Shown: piece after piece, positions 42,444 through 50,108 of the stretch | How positions within the stretch are numbered: the stretch's first letter is position 1 | How the letters are laid out: each line of letters opens with the position of its first letter | Assembly: GCF_040549525.1 (NCBI RefSeq) | Contig: NZ_JBEPTM010000011.1 | Coordinates: 24,650-88,649, forward strand | Origin: Lacisediminihabitans sp040549525 | Lineage (GTDB): Bacteria > Actinomycetota > Actinomycetes > Actinomycetales > Microbacteriaceae | Reading direction: 5' to 3' | Length of the DNA stretch: 64,000 bases | Made by a program: the position numbers and the translations under genes | Notes under the pieces: generated by a model | Database searches by the model: none | The model's input: the letters and a program-made list of their open reading frames with translations, nothing else | What the model was told of the DNA's origin: nothing

Positions 42444-42848
42444 GTGGCGACCGAACCGGACGACGCAGGCCTCAGCTGGGGCGATGAGACGGACCCGACC
42501 CATGTCGACGCACCCGTCGTCGACGAACCGCTCGACGGTGCCGAGGTCGAGGAGCCGGGGATGAGCTCCGCGCTGCTCGTGACCCTCGGCGTGTTCGGGG
42601 GCGTATTCCTTCTGTTCACCGTGGGTTGGATCATCGGGGTGCAGCGCGCTCCGCTTCCGAGCGCGAACCTCTTCTTCGCCTTCATGTACCGGCTCGGGCA
42701 GATTCTCGCCGTCGTGGCACCGGCGGCATGGTTCGTCGGGGTGTTGGTGTTCGCCCGGCAGCGCCGTACGCCGGTGCGCATCCTTCTGCTGCTGCTCGGG
42801 GTCGTGCTCCTCGCGCCGTGGCCATTCATTCTCGGACTGGGAGCCTGA
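42444..42848 (+). CDS. small membrane protein, unknown function
   Basis: A 134-residue protein starts with an acidic cytoplasmic-type stretch (~40 residues rich in Asp/Glu) followed by about three hydrophobic segments (LLVTLGVFGGVFLLFTVGWIIG; LGQILAVVAPAAWFVGVLVFA; ILLLLLGVVLLAPWPFILGL). I do not recognise the family. The GTG start lies 4 bp after the mtlD stop and its stop overlaps the next small membrane gene by 1 bp, so the two are co-translated. Confidence 0.75.
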   Translation: MATEPDDAGLSWGDETDPTHVDAPVVDEPLDGAEVEEPGMSSALLVTLGVFGGVFLLFTVGWIIGVQRAPLPSANLFFAFMYRLGQILAVVAPAAWFVGVLVFARQRRTPVRILLLLLGVVLLAPWPFILGLGA

Positions 42849-43234
42849 TGACCGACCCGACCCCCGTCGACCCCGTGTCGCCTGCCCCGCAACCGGATGC
42901 CGCGCCGCGCCGCGCGCGCATCGGCTGGCTCGGCATCAGCATCGCGATCCTGTTCGGCCTCTTCTACGTCTACGACCTCTTCGAGGCGATCTCGAACGTC
43001 GTGGGCGTGACCTCGCAGATCAACCTCTACAACGAGGCGCGGGCCGTCGTGAAGCTCGACCCGGTGCCCATCCCCTGGGGGTGGCTCGTCATCGACGTGC
43101 TGCTGGCGCCGGTGGTGTTCGCCCTCGCCTTCATCATGGGGCGCCGCAAGACCGTGTTGCTCAAGGTTCTGCTGTTCGCGATCGGGCTCACCCTCGTTGC
43201 CGCAACGACCCTGTCGGTGGAAGCCCTCGCCTGA
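42848..43234 (+). CDS. small membrane protein, unknown function
   Basis: A 128-residue protein with a Pro-rich N-terminus (TDPTPVDPVSPAPQPDAAPRR) and three hydrophobic segments (WLGISIAILFGLFYVYDLFE; WLVIDVLLAPVVFALAFIMG; VLLKVLLFAIGLTLVAATTL). It is translationally coupled (TGATG) to the preceding membrane gene, so a complex of the two is likely. No enzymatic motif is seen. It converges with the DoxX-like gene. Confidence 0.75.
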   Translation: MTDPTPVDPVSPAPQPDAAPRRARIGWLGISIAILFGLFYVYDLFEAISNVVGVTSQINLYNEARAVVKLDPVPIPWGWLVIDVLLAPVVFALAFIMGRRKTVLLKVLLFAIGLTLVAATTLSVEALA

Positions 43235-43246
43235 GTCCGCCTCCCG

Positions 43247-43648
43247 CTACCGCGGAACGGTCACGATCGACACCAGGATTATCGCGATGAGCACCAGCTG
43301 GGCGATGTAGCGCGGCCAGAACGGGATGGCCGCGGCCCCGAATTTCTCCGGATGCTCCGACGCGAGGTGATTCGCGGGGAAGATCGCTACGAGGAAGACC
43401 ACGAGCATGATGCCGGCGAGGAATGTCGTCACCGGCACGAGCAAGCCGATGCCGCCCGCGATCTCGCAGACTCCCGTGAACCGCACGAGGGTCTTCCCAC
43501 TGATCAGGCCGCCCCGTGTGAAGTACTCGGGGATCATCGCGGCCATGCCCCGGGCCGGTCCCGGGCGGAAGTGGTTGATGCCCATCCCCACGAAGACGAT
43601 GGCCAGCAGGATGCGGAACACGAGCTGAACGGTCTCGAAGGCGGTCAT
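43247..43648 (-). CDS. DoxX family membrane protein
   Basis: The 133-residue protein has four hydrophobic segments and the DoxX-like opening VFRILLAIVFVGMGINHFRPGP, with VRFTGVCEIAGGIGLLVP in the middle. The family includes quinol-oxidase-associated and redox membrane subunits, but this member's role is unclear. ATG 43648 is chosen because homology starts there; the frame extends to 43714 without a ribosome site. It is divergent from serA across element C3. Confidence 0.82.
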   Translation of the reverse strand: MTAFETVQLVFRILLAIVFVGMGINHFRPGPARGMAAMIPEYFTRGGLISGKTLVRFTGVCEIAGGIGLLVPVTTFLAGIMLVVFLVAIFPANHLASEHPEKFGAAAIPFWPRYIAQLVLIAIILVSIVTVPR

Positions 43649-43675
43649 CCGTCCATTCTCCCCGCCGTCGGCGTG

Positions 43676-43756
43676 GCATAACTCCTGCAGAACCCCGGGA
43701 ATAGGTCCTGCCACCCGGATTCTGCCCCCGCAGCGGGAGAGCTGCAGGAGTTATGC
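43676..43756. repeat. palindromic element family C, copy 3 (81 bp)
   Basis: Arms GCATAACTCCTGCAG (43676-43690) and CTGCAGGAGTTATGC (43742-43756) are exact 15-bp inverted repeats. It sits between divergent doxX-like and serA genes, so unlike copies 1 and 2 it cannot serve simply as a terminator. Confidence 0.75.
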
Positions 43757-43891
43757 AGACCGGCGAGGAGGGGGCGGTTCGGCGCACGGCGTCACACGGC
43801 GGAGCGACCGCAGGCGGTGGGATAAAGTTCAAGGGCCGAAGCGTCCGTCGCGGCGCGGCATCTCCCCTTTCCCAAACGAAGGATCCGATTC

Positions 43892-45481
43892 GTGGCAAAG
43901 CCGATCGTTGTGATCGCTGAAGAACTCTCTCCTGCTACCGTCGAGGCCCTCGGCCCCGACTTCGACGTGCGTTCCGTCGATGGCACCGACCGGCCGGCCT
44001 TGCTCGCCGCCCTCGCCGAGGCCAGCGCCGTGCTCATCCGCTCCGCCACCCAGGTGGATGCCGAGGCGATCGCCGCAGCGAAGCAGCTGAAGGTCGTGGC
44101 CCGCGCCGGCGTCGGACTCGACAACGTCGACATCAAGGCCGCTACCGAGGCGGGTGTCATGGTCGTCAACGCGCCGACCTCGAACATCATCTCCGCCGCC
44201 GAGCTCACTGTCGGGCACATCCTGAGCCTCGCCCGGCACATCTCGGCCGCCCACGGTGCTCTCGCCGACGGCCAGTGGAAGCGCTCGAAGTACACCGGGG
44301 TCGAACTGTTCGAAAAGACCATCGGCATCATCGGACTCGGTCGCATCGGTGCCCTCATCACCGCGCGCATGCAGGCCTTCGGTACCAACATCGTGGCGTA
44401 CGACCCCTACGTCACCGCGGCGCGGGCCCAGCAGCTCGGCGTCACCCTTCTCAGCCTCGACGAACTCCTCGCCCAGAGCGACTTCGTCACCATCCACATG
44501 CCGAAGACGCCGGAGACCACGGGCATGATCGGCGACGCGCAGTTCGCCCTCATGAAGGACACGGCGTTCATCGTCAATGTCGCCCGCGGCGGACTCATCG
44601 ACGAGGATGCCCTCTATCGCGCCCTCACCGCGGGCACGATCGCCGGTGCCGGCCTTGACGTCTTCGTGCACGAACCGCCGGTGGGTTCTGCTCTGCTCGC
44701 GCTGCCGAACATCGTGGTCACCCCCCACCTCGGCGCCTCGACCGACGAGGCTCAGGAGAAGGCCGGGGTCTCGGTCGCGAAGTCGGTGCGGCTCGCCCTC
44801 TCGGGGGAGCTCGTGCCGGATGCCGTCAACGTGGCAGGCGGAGTCATCGACCCGACGGTGCGCCCGGGGATCCCGCTCATGGAGAAGCTCGGGCAGGTCT
44901 TCGCCGGCCTCGCCTCGAGCCCGATCACCGCCGTCGATGTCGAGATCCGGGGCGAGATCGTCGAATTCGACGTGAAGGTCCTGAAGCTCGCCGCTCTCAA
45001 GGGAATCTTCACCAACGTGGTGAGCGAATCCGTGAGCTACGTGAACGCGCCGCTGCTCGCCGAGCAGCGTGGCATCACCGTGCGCCTGATGACGGATGCG
45101 GTGAGCGACGAGTACCGCAACCTGCTGACCATCCGAGGCACGCTCAGCGACGGCAGCCAGGTCTCCGTCTCGGGCACGCTCACCGGCCCGAAGCAGACAC
45201 AGAAGATCGTCGAGATCAACGGGTACGACGTGGAGGTGCCCGTCGCCCAGCATCTCATCGTGATGGTCTACACCGACCGCCCGGGAATCGTGGCCGTCTA
45301 CGGCAAGGAATTCGGAGAGGCCGGCATCAACATCGCGGGCATGCAGATCAGTCGTCGCGAGGCCGGCGGCCAGGCGTTGAGCGTGCTCACCGTCGACTCT
45401 CCGGCGCCAGATGGCCTGCTCGAGACGGTGCGCCTCGCCATCCAGGCCGACCTGCTCTGCGAGATCGACATCACCGACTAG
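43892..45481 (+). CDS. serA: D-3-phosphoglycerate dehydrogenase
   Basis: First enzyme of serine synthesis. The 529-residue protein is the long actinobacterial type: catalytic/NAD core (~1-315) with GIIGLGRIGALIT, VNVARGGLIDEDAL (Arg), and the PHLGASTDEAQEKAG His-Glu site. An intervening allosteric domain (~320-450) and a C-terminal ACT domain (~455-529, VYTDRPGIVAVYGKEFGEAGINIAGMQISR in outline) follow; the ACT domain mediates serine feedback. The start is GTG 43892 with AAGGA 8-9 nt upstream. Confidence 0.96.
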   Translation: MAKPIVVIAEELSPATVEALGPDFDVRSVDGTDRPALLAALAEASAVLIRSATQVDAEAIAAAKQLKVVARAGVGLDNVDIKAATEAGVMVVNAPTSNIISAAELTVGHILSLARHISAAHGALADGQWKRSKYTGVELFEKTIGIIGLGRIGALITARMQAFGTNIVAYDPYVTAARAQQLGVTLLSLDELLAQSDFVTIHMPKTPETTGMIGDAQFALMKDTAFIVNVARGGLIDEDALYRALTAGTIAGAGLDVFVHEPPVGSALLALPNIVVTPHLGASTDEAQEKAGVSVAKSVRLALSGELVPDAVNVAGGVIDPTVRPGIPLMEKLGQVFAGLASSPITAVDVEIRGEIVEFDVKVLKLAALKGIFTNVVSESVSYVNAPLLAEQRGITVRLMTDAVSDEYRNLLTIRGTLSDGSQVSVSGTLTGPKQTQKIVEINGYDVEVPVAQHLIVMVYTDRPGIVAVYGKEFGEAGINIAGMQISRREAGGQALSVLTVDSPAPDGLLETVRLAIQADLLCEIDITD

Positions 45482-45674
45482 GTTCTCCGGCTGCGCGAAC
45501 GGGGCGGATTTACGAGGGGGTCCGCGCAGACCGCAGCCCACCCCGAACACCGCACCCGGAGTATGGTGCGATCAACGAATCCGCTCAACGCTGTCGATTT
45601 CGGCGAGGCCCGTTCGTCGTAGGGGAAAGGGCCAGCCGCTGTGGAGGTCGGTCCGCCACCACAAGGGAGCGATC

Positions 45675-46040
45675 ATGTCCGATAAATACCTCATCCTCAT
45701 CATCGAACCGACCTGGGATCCGAACGACGTTCCGGAGGGCGGCATGGAAGAAGCCGGTCGCGCGCACGGGGCGTTCTCTGCCGCTGTCGCCGCGGCCGGA
45801 GCCAAGATCCTCGGCGGAGAGGCTCTGCAAGGCGCGGCGTCAGCGGTCGGGATCGTGCCGGCAACGGACGGGAAGCCCGCGGTCTTCACGAATGGGCCAC
45901 TCGCCGAGACCCCTCAGGTCGTCAGCGGCTACTACGTGATCGAGACCGAGACTCTCGAGGAGGCCAAGCAACTCGCTGCCCTCTGTCCGACCGGTGACCG
46001 GCTCGAGCTGCATCCCATCTGGGACATGGCCGGAATGTAG
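45675..46040 (+). CDS. YCII-related domain protein
   Basis: The 121-residue protein has the YCII/DGPF-type fold: YLILIIEPTWDP, HGAFSAAVAAAGAKILGGEALQ, ESGP-like FTNGPLAETPQVVSGYYVIE, and CPTGDRLELHPIWDM. Family members are thought to be small enzymes or accessory proteins, often beside ECF sigma factors; none is seen here. ATG 45675 has AAGGGAG 5-6 nt upstream. The gap of 193 bp before it holds nothing I recognise. Confidence 0.83.
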   Translation: MSDKYLILIIEPTWDPNDVPEGGMEEAGRAHGAFSAAVAAAGAKILGGEALQGAASAVGIVPATDGKPAVFTNGPLAETPQVVSGYYVIETETLEEAKQLAALCPTGDRLELHPIWDMAGM

Positions 46041-46107
46041 ACCGAGCGACAGGCGGAGGTGCCACACCGGAATGGACGCATGAATTCCGCTCTCGAGACG
46101 GCGACCG

Positions 46108-47496
46108 TCAACTCGACGCGTTGAATCGAACGCTCGCGTCGAGACCGCCTCCCGGGCGATCGTCCAGGTGCACGGTGGCTCCGCTCGCCGAGGCGAGTTG
46201 GGCCACGATCGCGAGGCCCAAACCATTGCCCGCGCCGTCGGGTCGGCCCCGCCAGAACCGCTCGAAGGCCTGCGCGCGCTCTTCCGGCGGCATTCCCGGA
46301 CCCTGGTCGAGCACGTGAAGCGCGACCGAACCATCGCTCTCTTCCGTCTGCACCACGACCGTGCTGCCGGAGGGGCTGTGGGTGAGGGCATTGTCGAGGT
46401 AGTTGTCGATGATCTGGTCGGCGGCGGTTGCGACCGCGGTGATCGGCGCCGACAGCGGCCCCTGGAATTCCAGCGCGACTCCGGATTCCTGCGCGAGCGG
46501 CAGCCAGTGATCCACCCGTGCCCGGGCGATCGCCGCGAGATCGACGGTCTCGAGAGGCGCCGAACTGGACTCGGTGCGGCTCAGCAGAAGCAGCCCCTCG
46601 ATGATCTCGCCGAGCCGTTCCGCTTCGGCCTCCGCCGTCAGCATGCGGTCGGCCGCGCCGGCGGGATCGGTGTCGATCAGCACTCGCGCGGACTCGAGGC
46701 GCAGCCGGAGGGCAGTGAGCGGGGTGCGCAGCTGGTGGGACGCATTGGAGGCGAAGGTGCGCTGCTGTTCGAGCAGTGCGTCCAACCGTTCCGCCATGAC
46801 GTTGAAGGAGCGGGACAGCGATCGAAGCTCTGGGGCGCCCGTGCGATCATCCGCCCTCACATGCAGACGGCCCTCGGCGAGATGCCCGGTCGTCTCCTCG
46901 AGCTTCTCCAGGGCGCGCGTGATCGTGGTGGAGAGCACGAGTCCCACGATTCCGGCGAGCAGCACGGTCGTCAGGGCGACGAGCCACAGGGTGAGCAGTC
47001 GCTGATTCAGGGTGTCCGTCACGACCTGGGCCGGATAGGTGAGGCGCACCGCCCCGAAGATCCTCGCTCCGCTGAGCACGGGCACCGTGACGTAGAGGAG
47101 TTGTTCGTCGAGGGTGTCGGAGAACCGCTCACCCGTCGCGATCTGGCCGGTCAGCGCCTTGGCGATCTCGGGCCGCGACAGGTAGGAGCTTCCGACCGAG
47201 GCGCTGTCGTCATCACTGGTGACCAGGGCGGTTCCCGAGGAATCGACGATCACGACCCGCGAGCCCCCCGCCGCTCGATACTGCCGCGCGAGCTCCGTGA
47301 TGACGGCATGGTCCGTGTCGGTCGCCGACTCGAGGGACTCCTCGCTTCTCCCGGCGAGGATGAACGCGTCCCGTTCGAGGGAGGTGATGATGCGATCCCG
47401 CTCGACCACCCGCAGCTGTGCGCTCAGGGGGATGTCCTGAACGAGCACGACGATGAGGGCGACGATCATGAGGATCGCGGTGAAGCGCCACTTCAC
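46108..47496 (-). CDS. two-component sensor histidine kinase
   Basis: The 462-residue membrane kinase has TM1 (~5-22), an extracellular sensor of ~140 residues, TM2 (~170-190), a HAMP segment, then the H-box SNASHQLRTPLTALRLRLE in outline (phospho-His in ASHQLRTPL). The ATPase domain has the N-box DNYLDNALTHS, G1 DQGPGMPP and G2 GNGLGLAIV. The sensor resembles a PAS/Cache-like single domain. Its ATG overlaps the response regulator stop by 4 bp. The target is probably the divergent cluster at 48.3-51.7 kb. Confidence 0.92.
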   Translation of the reverse strand: MKWRFTAILMIVALIVVLVQDIPLSAQLRVVERDRIITSLERDAFILAGRSEESLESATDTDHAVITELARQYRAAGGSRVVIVDSSGTALVTSDDDSASVGSSYLSRPEIAKALTGQIATGERFSDTLDEQLLYVTVPVLSGARIFGAVRLTYPAQVVTDTLNQRLLTLWLVALTTVLLAGIVGLVLSTTITRALEKLEETTGHLAEGRLHVRADDRTGAPELRSLSRSFNVMAERLDALLEQQRTFASNASHQLRTPLTALRLRLESARVLIDTDPAGAADRMLTAEAEAERLGEIIEGLLLLSRTESSSAPLETVDLAAIARARVDHWLPLAQESGVALEFQGPLSAPITAVATAADQIIDNYLDNALTHSPSGSTVVVQTEESDGSVALHVLDQGPGMPPEERAQAFERFWRGRPDGAGNGLGLAIVAQLASASGATVHLDDRPGGGLDASVRFNASS

Positions 47497-48176
47497 GCCG
47501 GCACGCCGAACCGAAAACCGACTCCCCGCACCGACTCGATCCAGCGCGGATCGCCCAGCTTCTTGCGAATGGACGCGATGTGGGTGTCGAGCGTCTTGGT
47601 GGTGCCGTACCAGTTGGTGTCCCAGACCGTGTGCAGGATCTCGGATCGCCGGAAGACCGCCCCCGGATCCTGCGACAGGTAGGCCAGGAGCTCGAATTCC
47701 TTCGGCGTGAGGTAGACCTCCTCGTTCCCGACAGTCACCTTCTGTGCCCGGAGGTCGACCGACAGGGGACCGAAGTTCTTCGTCTGGGATGCAGCCGTCG
47801 GGGGTGCGGCCTCCGCGGCGCCCGTGCGCCGAAGCACCGCACGCATCCTCGCGACGAGCTCACGCATACCGAATGGCTTGACGACGAAGTCATCCGCTCC
47901 CATCTCCAGAACGACGACGCGATCGATCTCGTCACTGCGCGCGCTCACCACGATGATCGGGGTGAGGTGGTCGCGTCGGATGGCGCGGCACACATCCGTG
48001 CCGTCCATGTCGGGCAGACCGAGATCGAGCAGGATCAGGTCGGGGGCGAAGGCGCCGAGCGCCGCGAGACAGTCCGCGCCGGTCGCGACGAGCCGGGATT
48101 CGATGTTGGCAAGAGTGAGCCCGTCCACGATCCCGCCCGCGACGGCGGCATCATCCTCGACCACCAGTACCCGCAT
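47493..48176 (-). CDS. OmpR-family response regulator
   Basis: The 227-residue regulator has a receiver domain (~1-115: acidic pocket EDD, phosphoacceptor Asp in LILLDLGLPDMDG, Thr/Ser in VVSARSD, Lys in VVKPFG). The C-terminal winged helix (~130-227) includes LTPKEFELLAYL and KTLDTHIASIRKKLG. It is the first gene of the kinase operon and divergent, by 121 bp, from the small secreted protein genes. That gap has TTGACA and a repeated AGTTC at 15-bp spacing, a possible binding site. Confidence 0.93.
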   Translation of the reverse strand: MRVLVVEDDAAVAGGIVDGLTLANIESRLVATGADCLAALGAFAPDLILLDLGLPDMDGTDVCRAIRRDHLTPIIVVSARSDEIDRVVVLEMGADDFVVKPFGMRELVARMRAVLRRTGAAEAAPPTAASQTKNFGPLSVDLRAQKVTVGNEEVYLTPKEFELLAYLSQDPGAVFRRSEILHTVWDTNWYGTTKTLDTHIASIRKKLGDPRWIESVRGVGFRFGVPA

Positions 48177-48297
48177 GGCCCAATTCTGGACCCCACCGCG
48201 GGAACTGGCGCCGATGTCGCGTCGAGTAGTTCAATCTTTGACAGTTCTTGGATTTCCGCGGGTCGAACGTGTAGTGATCGATTCCTAGTCTGAAGAC

Positions 48298-48705
48298 ATG
48301 AAATCTCCCGCAATTACGATCCTCACGGTCATCGCGGTGCTCGGCACCGCCGGAGCGGCGATGGCGGTAAATTCCGGCACGCTTTCGCTAGTCTCCTCCT
48401 CGACTCCCACGGATGCGACTTCCGTGCTCATCCCCAGCCCGACTCCGAGCGCAACGCCGGCCACCGCGCCGACCTCGACTCCGGCACCTGGAGCCGGAGA
48501 TGATTCGACCGGGGCCGCCGAGCCGGCTCACGCGGCACCGAAGCCCGGCCCCGTGACCCAGACGCCTCCCGCCGAGACCCACGAGTCCGAGAGCTACGAG
48601 TCCGAAACTCGCCCGTCATCCTCGACGACCCCCAGCCCCACCCGCACGCACGAACCCGAGGGTGACGACTCGCACGATGGCGGATCGGGGCATCAGGATG
48701 ACTAG
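48298..48705 (+). CDS. small exported Pro/Thr/Ser-rich protein with an STGA motif
   Basis: The 135-residue protein has a signal peptide or membrane anchor (~5-24) and then a low-complexity chain rich in Pro, Ser, Thr, Ala and acidic residues, probably disordered. DDSTGAA at 68-74 resembles an ApbE flavin-attachment motif but has Ala where Thr/Ser would be modified. No known family is recognised. Its stop overlaps the next gene by 8 bp. It heads the cluster containing ApbE and the ferric-reductase-like protein. Confidence 0.72.
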   Translation: MKSPAITILTVIAVLGTAGAAMAVNSGTLSLVSSSTPTDATSVLIPSPTPSATPATAPTSTPAPGAGDDSTGAAEPAHAAPKPGPVTQTPPAETHESESYESETRPSSSTTPSPTRTHEPEGDDSHDGGSGHQDD

Positions 48706-49138
48706 TCCCATTCATCCCGCCCAGCGTGCGCGTACGTTCACCGGGGCCGCCTCGATCGTCGCGCTCGTCGGCATCGTGGCCGGTCTCCAGCTGACCGCGA
48801 ACGCCCAGGGCGCCGAGAGCACGGGCGCGACCCCCGCATCCGGCAGCATTCCGTCGGCGACCACGCCGGCCCAGTCTCCCGCCGCGGGGGGCACCACGAA
48901 TCCGGCCGATCCGGCTCCCGCAGCGGCAGTGCCCGCCCCGGCGGCTCCCGCTGCGGTCGCACCGGCGGCGGCTCCCGCCGCGGCGAAGGCAGCACCGGCC
49001 CCGGCGAAGGCAGCGCCGGCCGCGCCTGCCCCTGCACCCGTTGCCGCAGCTCCCGCTCCAGCAGCTCCTGCTCCTGCGCCGGCACCCGCGCCGGCACCTG
49101 CACCCGTGAACGGGTCCACCGGCGGCTCCGGGGGCTGA
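48698..49138 (+). CDS. small exported Ala/Pro-rich protein with an STGAT motif
   Basis: The 146-residue protein has a hydrophobic anchor (~16-33), followed at once by AESTGAT (39-45) and then an Ala/Pro repeat region that runs almost to the end (AAPAPAP type). STGAT matches the Ser/Thr-Gly-Ala-Thr core of ApbE flavinylation sites, with Thr45 as the would-be acceptor, just outside the membrane. The usual Asp is absent. The ApbE gene begins 4 bp after its stop. A flavin carrier or cell-wall-spanning tether are the ideas; neither is proven. Confidence 0.72.
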   Translation: MTSPIHPAQRARTFTGAASIVALVGIVAGLQLTANAQGAESTGATPASGSIPSATTPAQSPAAGGTTNPADPAPAAAVPAPAAPAAVAPAAAPAAAKAAPAPAKAAPAAPAPAPVAAAPAPAAPAPAPAPAPAPAPVNGSTGGSGG

Positions 49139-49142
49139 TCGA

Positions 49143-50108
49143 GTGGGGGCTCGTTCGATCTCGGGGGATGCCGTTCGAGCAGTCTTCGAGATGACCGGAA
49201 CAGAACCGGTGGCGAAGATGCGACGCGAGCCGCACATGGGTGGCCACAGCACGATCACCGTGGTAGGCGGAGCGTCGTCGGCGCTCGATTCCTGCTTCGC
49301 GCTCGCGCACCGGTGCGAGCGGCTGTGGAGCCGGTTTCTCCCGACCAGCGACATCACCCGGCTCAACTGGGCCGAAGGCGACGCGGTGGACGTCGATCCG
49401 CTCACCGTGAGACTCGCGACCGCGATGCTCGCGGGCTTCGCGCGAACGGGAGGGGACTTCGATCCCACCCTTCTGCCTGAGCTGCTCGAAGCGGGCTATG
49501 TCAACTCTCGCGTCGATCCCGAGCGATCCACCTCCCTGCCCGACTCGGCCCGCGCTCCCGGCGAGATCGGGGGAATGCTGATCGAGGGTGACTCCATCGC
49601 GCTGCCCAGGGGCACCACACTCGACCCCGGTGGCATCGGCAAAGGGCTCACCGCCGACCTGATCTGCGAACTCGCGCTCGCCGAAGGCGCCTGGGGCGTG
49701 ATGGCCGAGATCGGTGGTGACGTCGTGGTGGCCGGAGAAGCCCCCGGCGCGCAGGGGTGGCGTATCGGCCTCGAGGACCCCCATGCCGACGGCGAATACG
49801 CGGCGATCATCCGACTCGGCGCGGGGGCGATCGCGACCTCGAGCCAGCTGAAGCGTCGATGGGGTTCCGGCCCCGGCGAGCGGCACCACCTGATGGATGC
49901 CAGCACCGGAACAAGCGCGGTGAGTGACGCGCACACCGTCTCCGTGATCGCCGCCTACGGCTGGTATGCGGAGACGCTGACGAAACCCGGCTTCCTCAGG
50001 CCCACCCCCGACTACCTGTCGTGGCTCCCCTCCGTCGGGGCCGCAGGATGCGTCATCGATCGCGACGGAGCCCTTCACGCCTCACCGAACTGGCAGGACT
50101 ACGCATGA
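49143..50108 (+). CDS. apbE: FAD:protein FMN transferase (ApbE family)
   Basis: Attaches FMN covalently to Thr/Ser of target proteins. The ~321-residue protein has the family opening MGGHSTITVV, LDPGGIGKGLTADLI, the metal/FAD region AEIGGDVVVAG, and HHLMDASTGTSA. No signal peptide is seen, which is common among actinobacterial ApbE proteins but places the active site in question. GTG 49143 is likely; ATG 49191 is an alternative. It overlaps the next gene by 4 bp. Confidence 0.88.
   Translation: MGARSISGDAVRAVFEMTGTEPVAKMRREPHMGGHSTITVVGGASSALDSCFALAHRCERLWSRFLPTSDITRLNWAEGDAVDVDPLTVRLATAMLAGFARTGGDFDPTLLPELLEAGYVNSRVDPERSTSLPDSARAPGEIGGMLIEGDSIALPRGTTLDPGGIGKGLTADLICELALAEGAWGVMAEIGGDVVVAGEAPGAQGWRIGLEDPHADGEYAAIIRLGAGAIATSSQLKRRWGSGPGERHHLMDASTGTSAVSDAHTVSVIAAYGWYAETLTKPGFLRPTPDYLSWLPSVGAAGCVIDRDGALHASPNWQDYA

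Noticed and set aside
41045..42892. 615-codon minus-strand open frame
   Set aside because: Antisense of mtlD and the small membrane gene; no recognisable motif.
43829..45550. 573-codon minus-strand open frame
   Set aside because: Shadow of serA; composition is His/Asp/Arg-rich with no domain.
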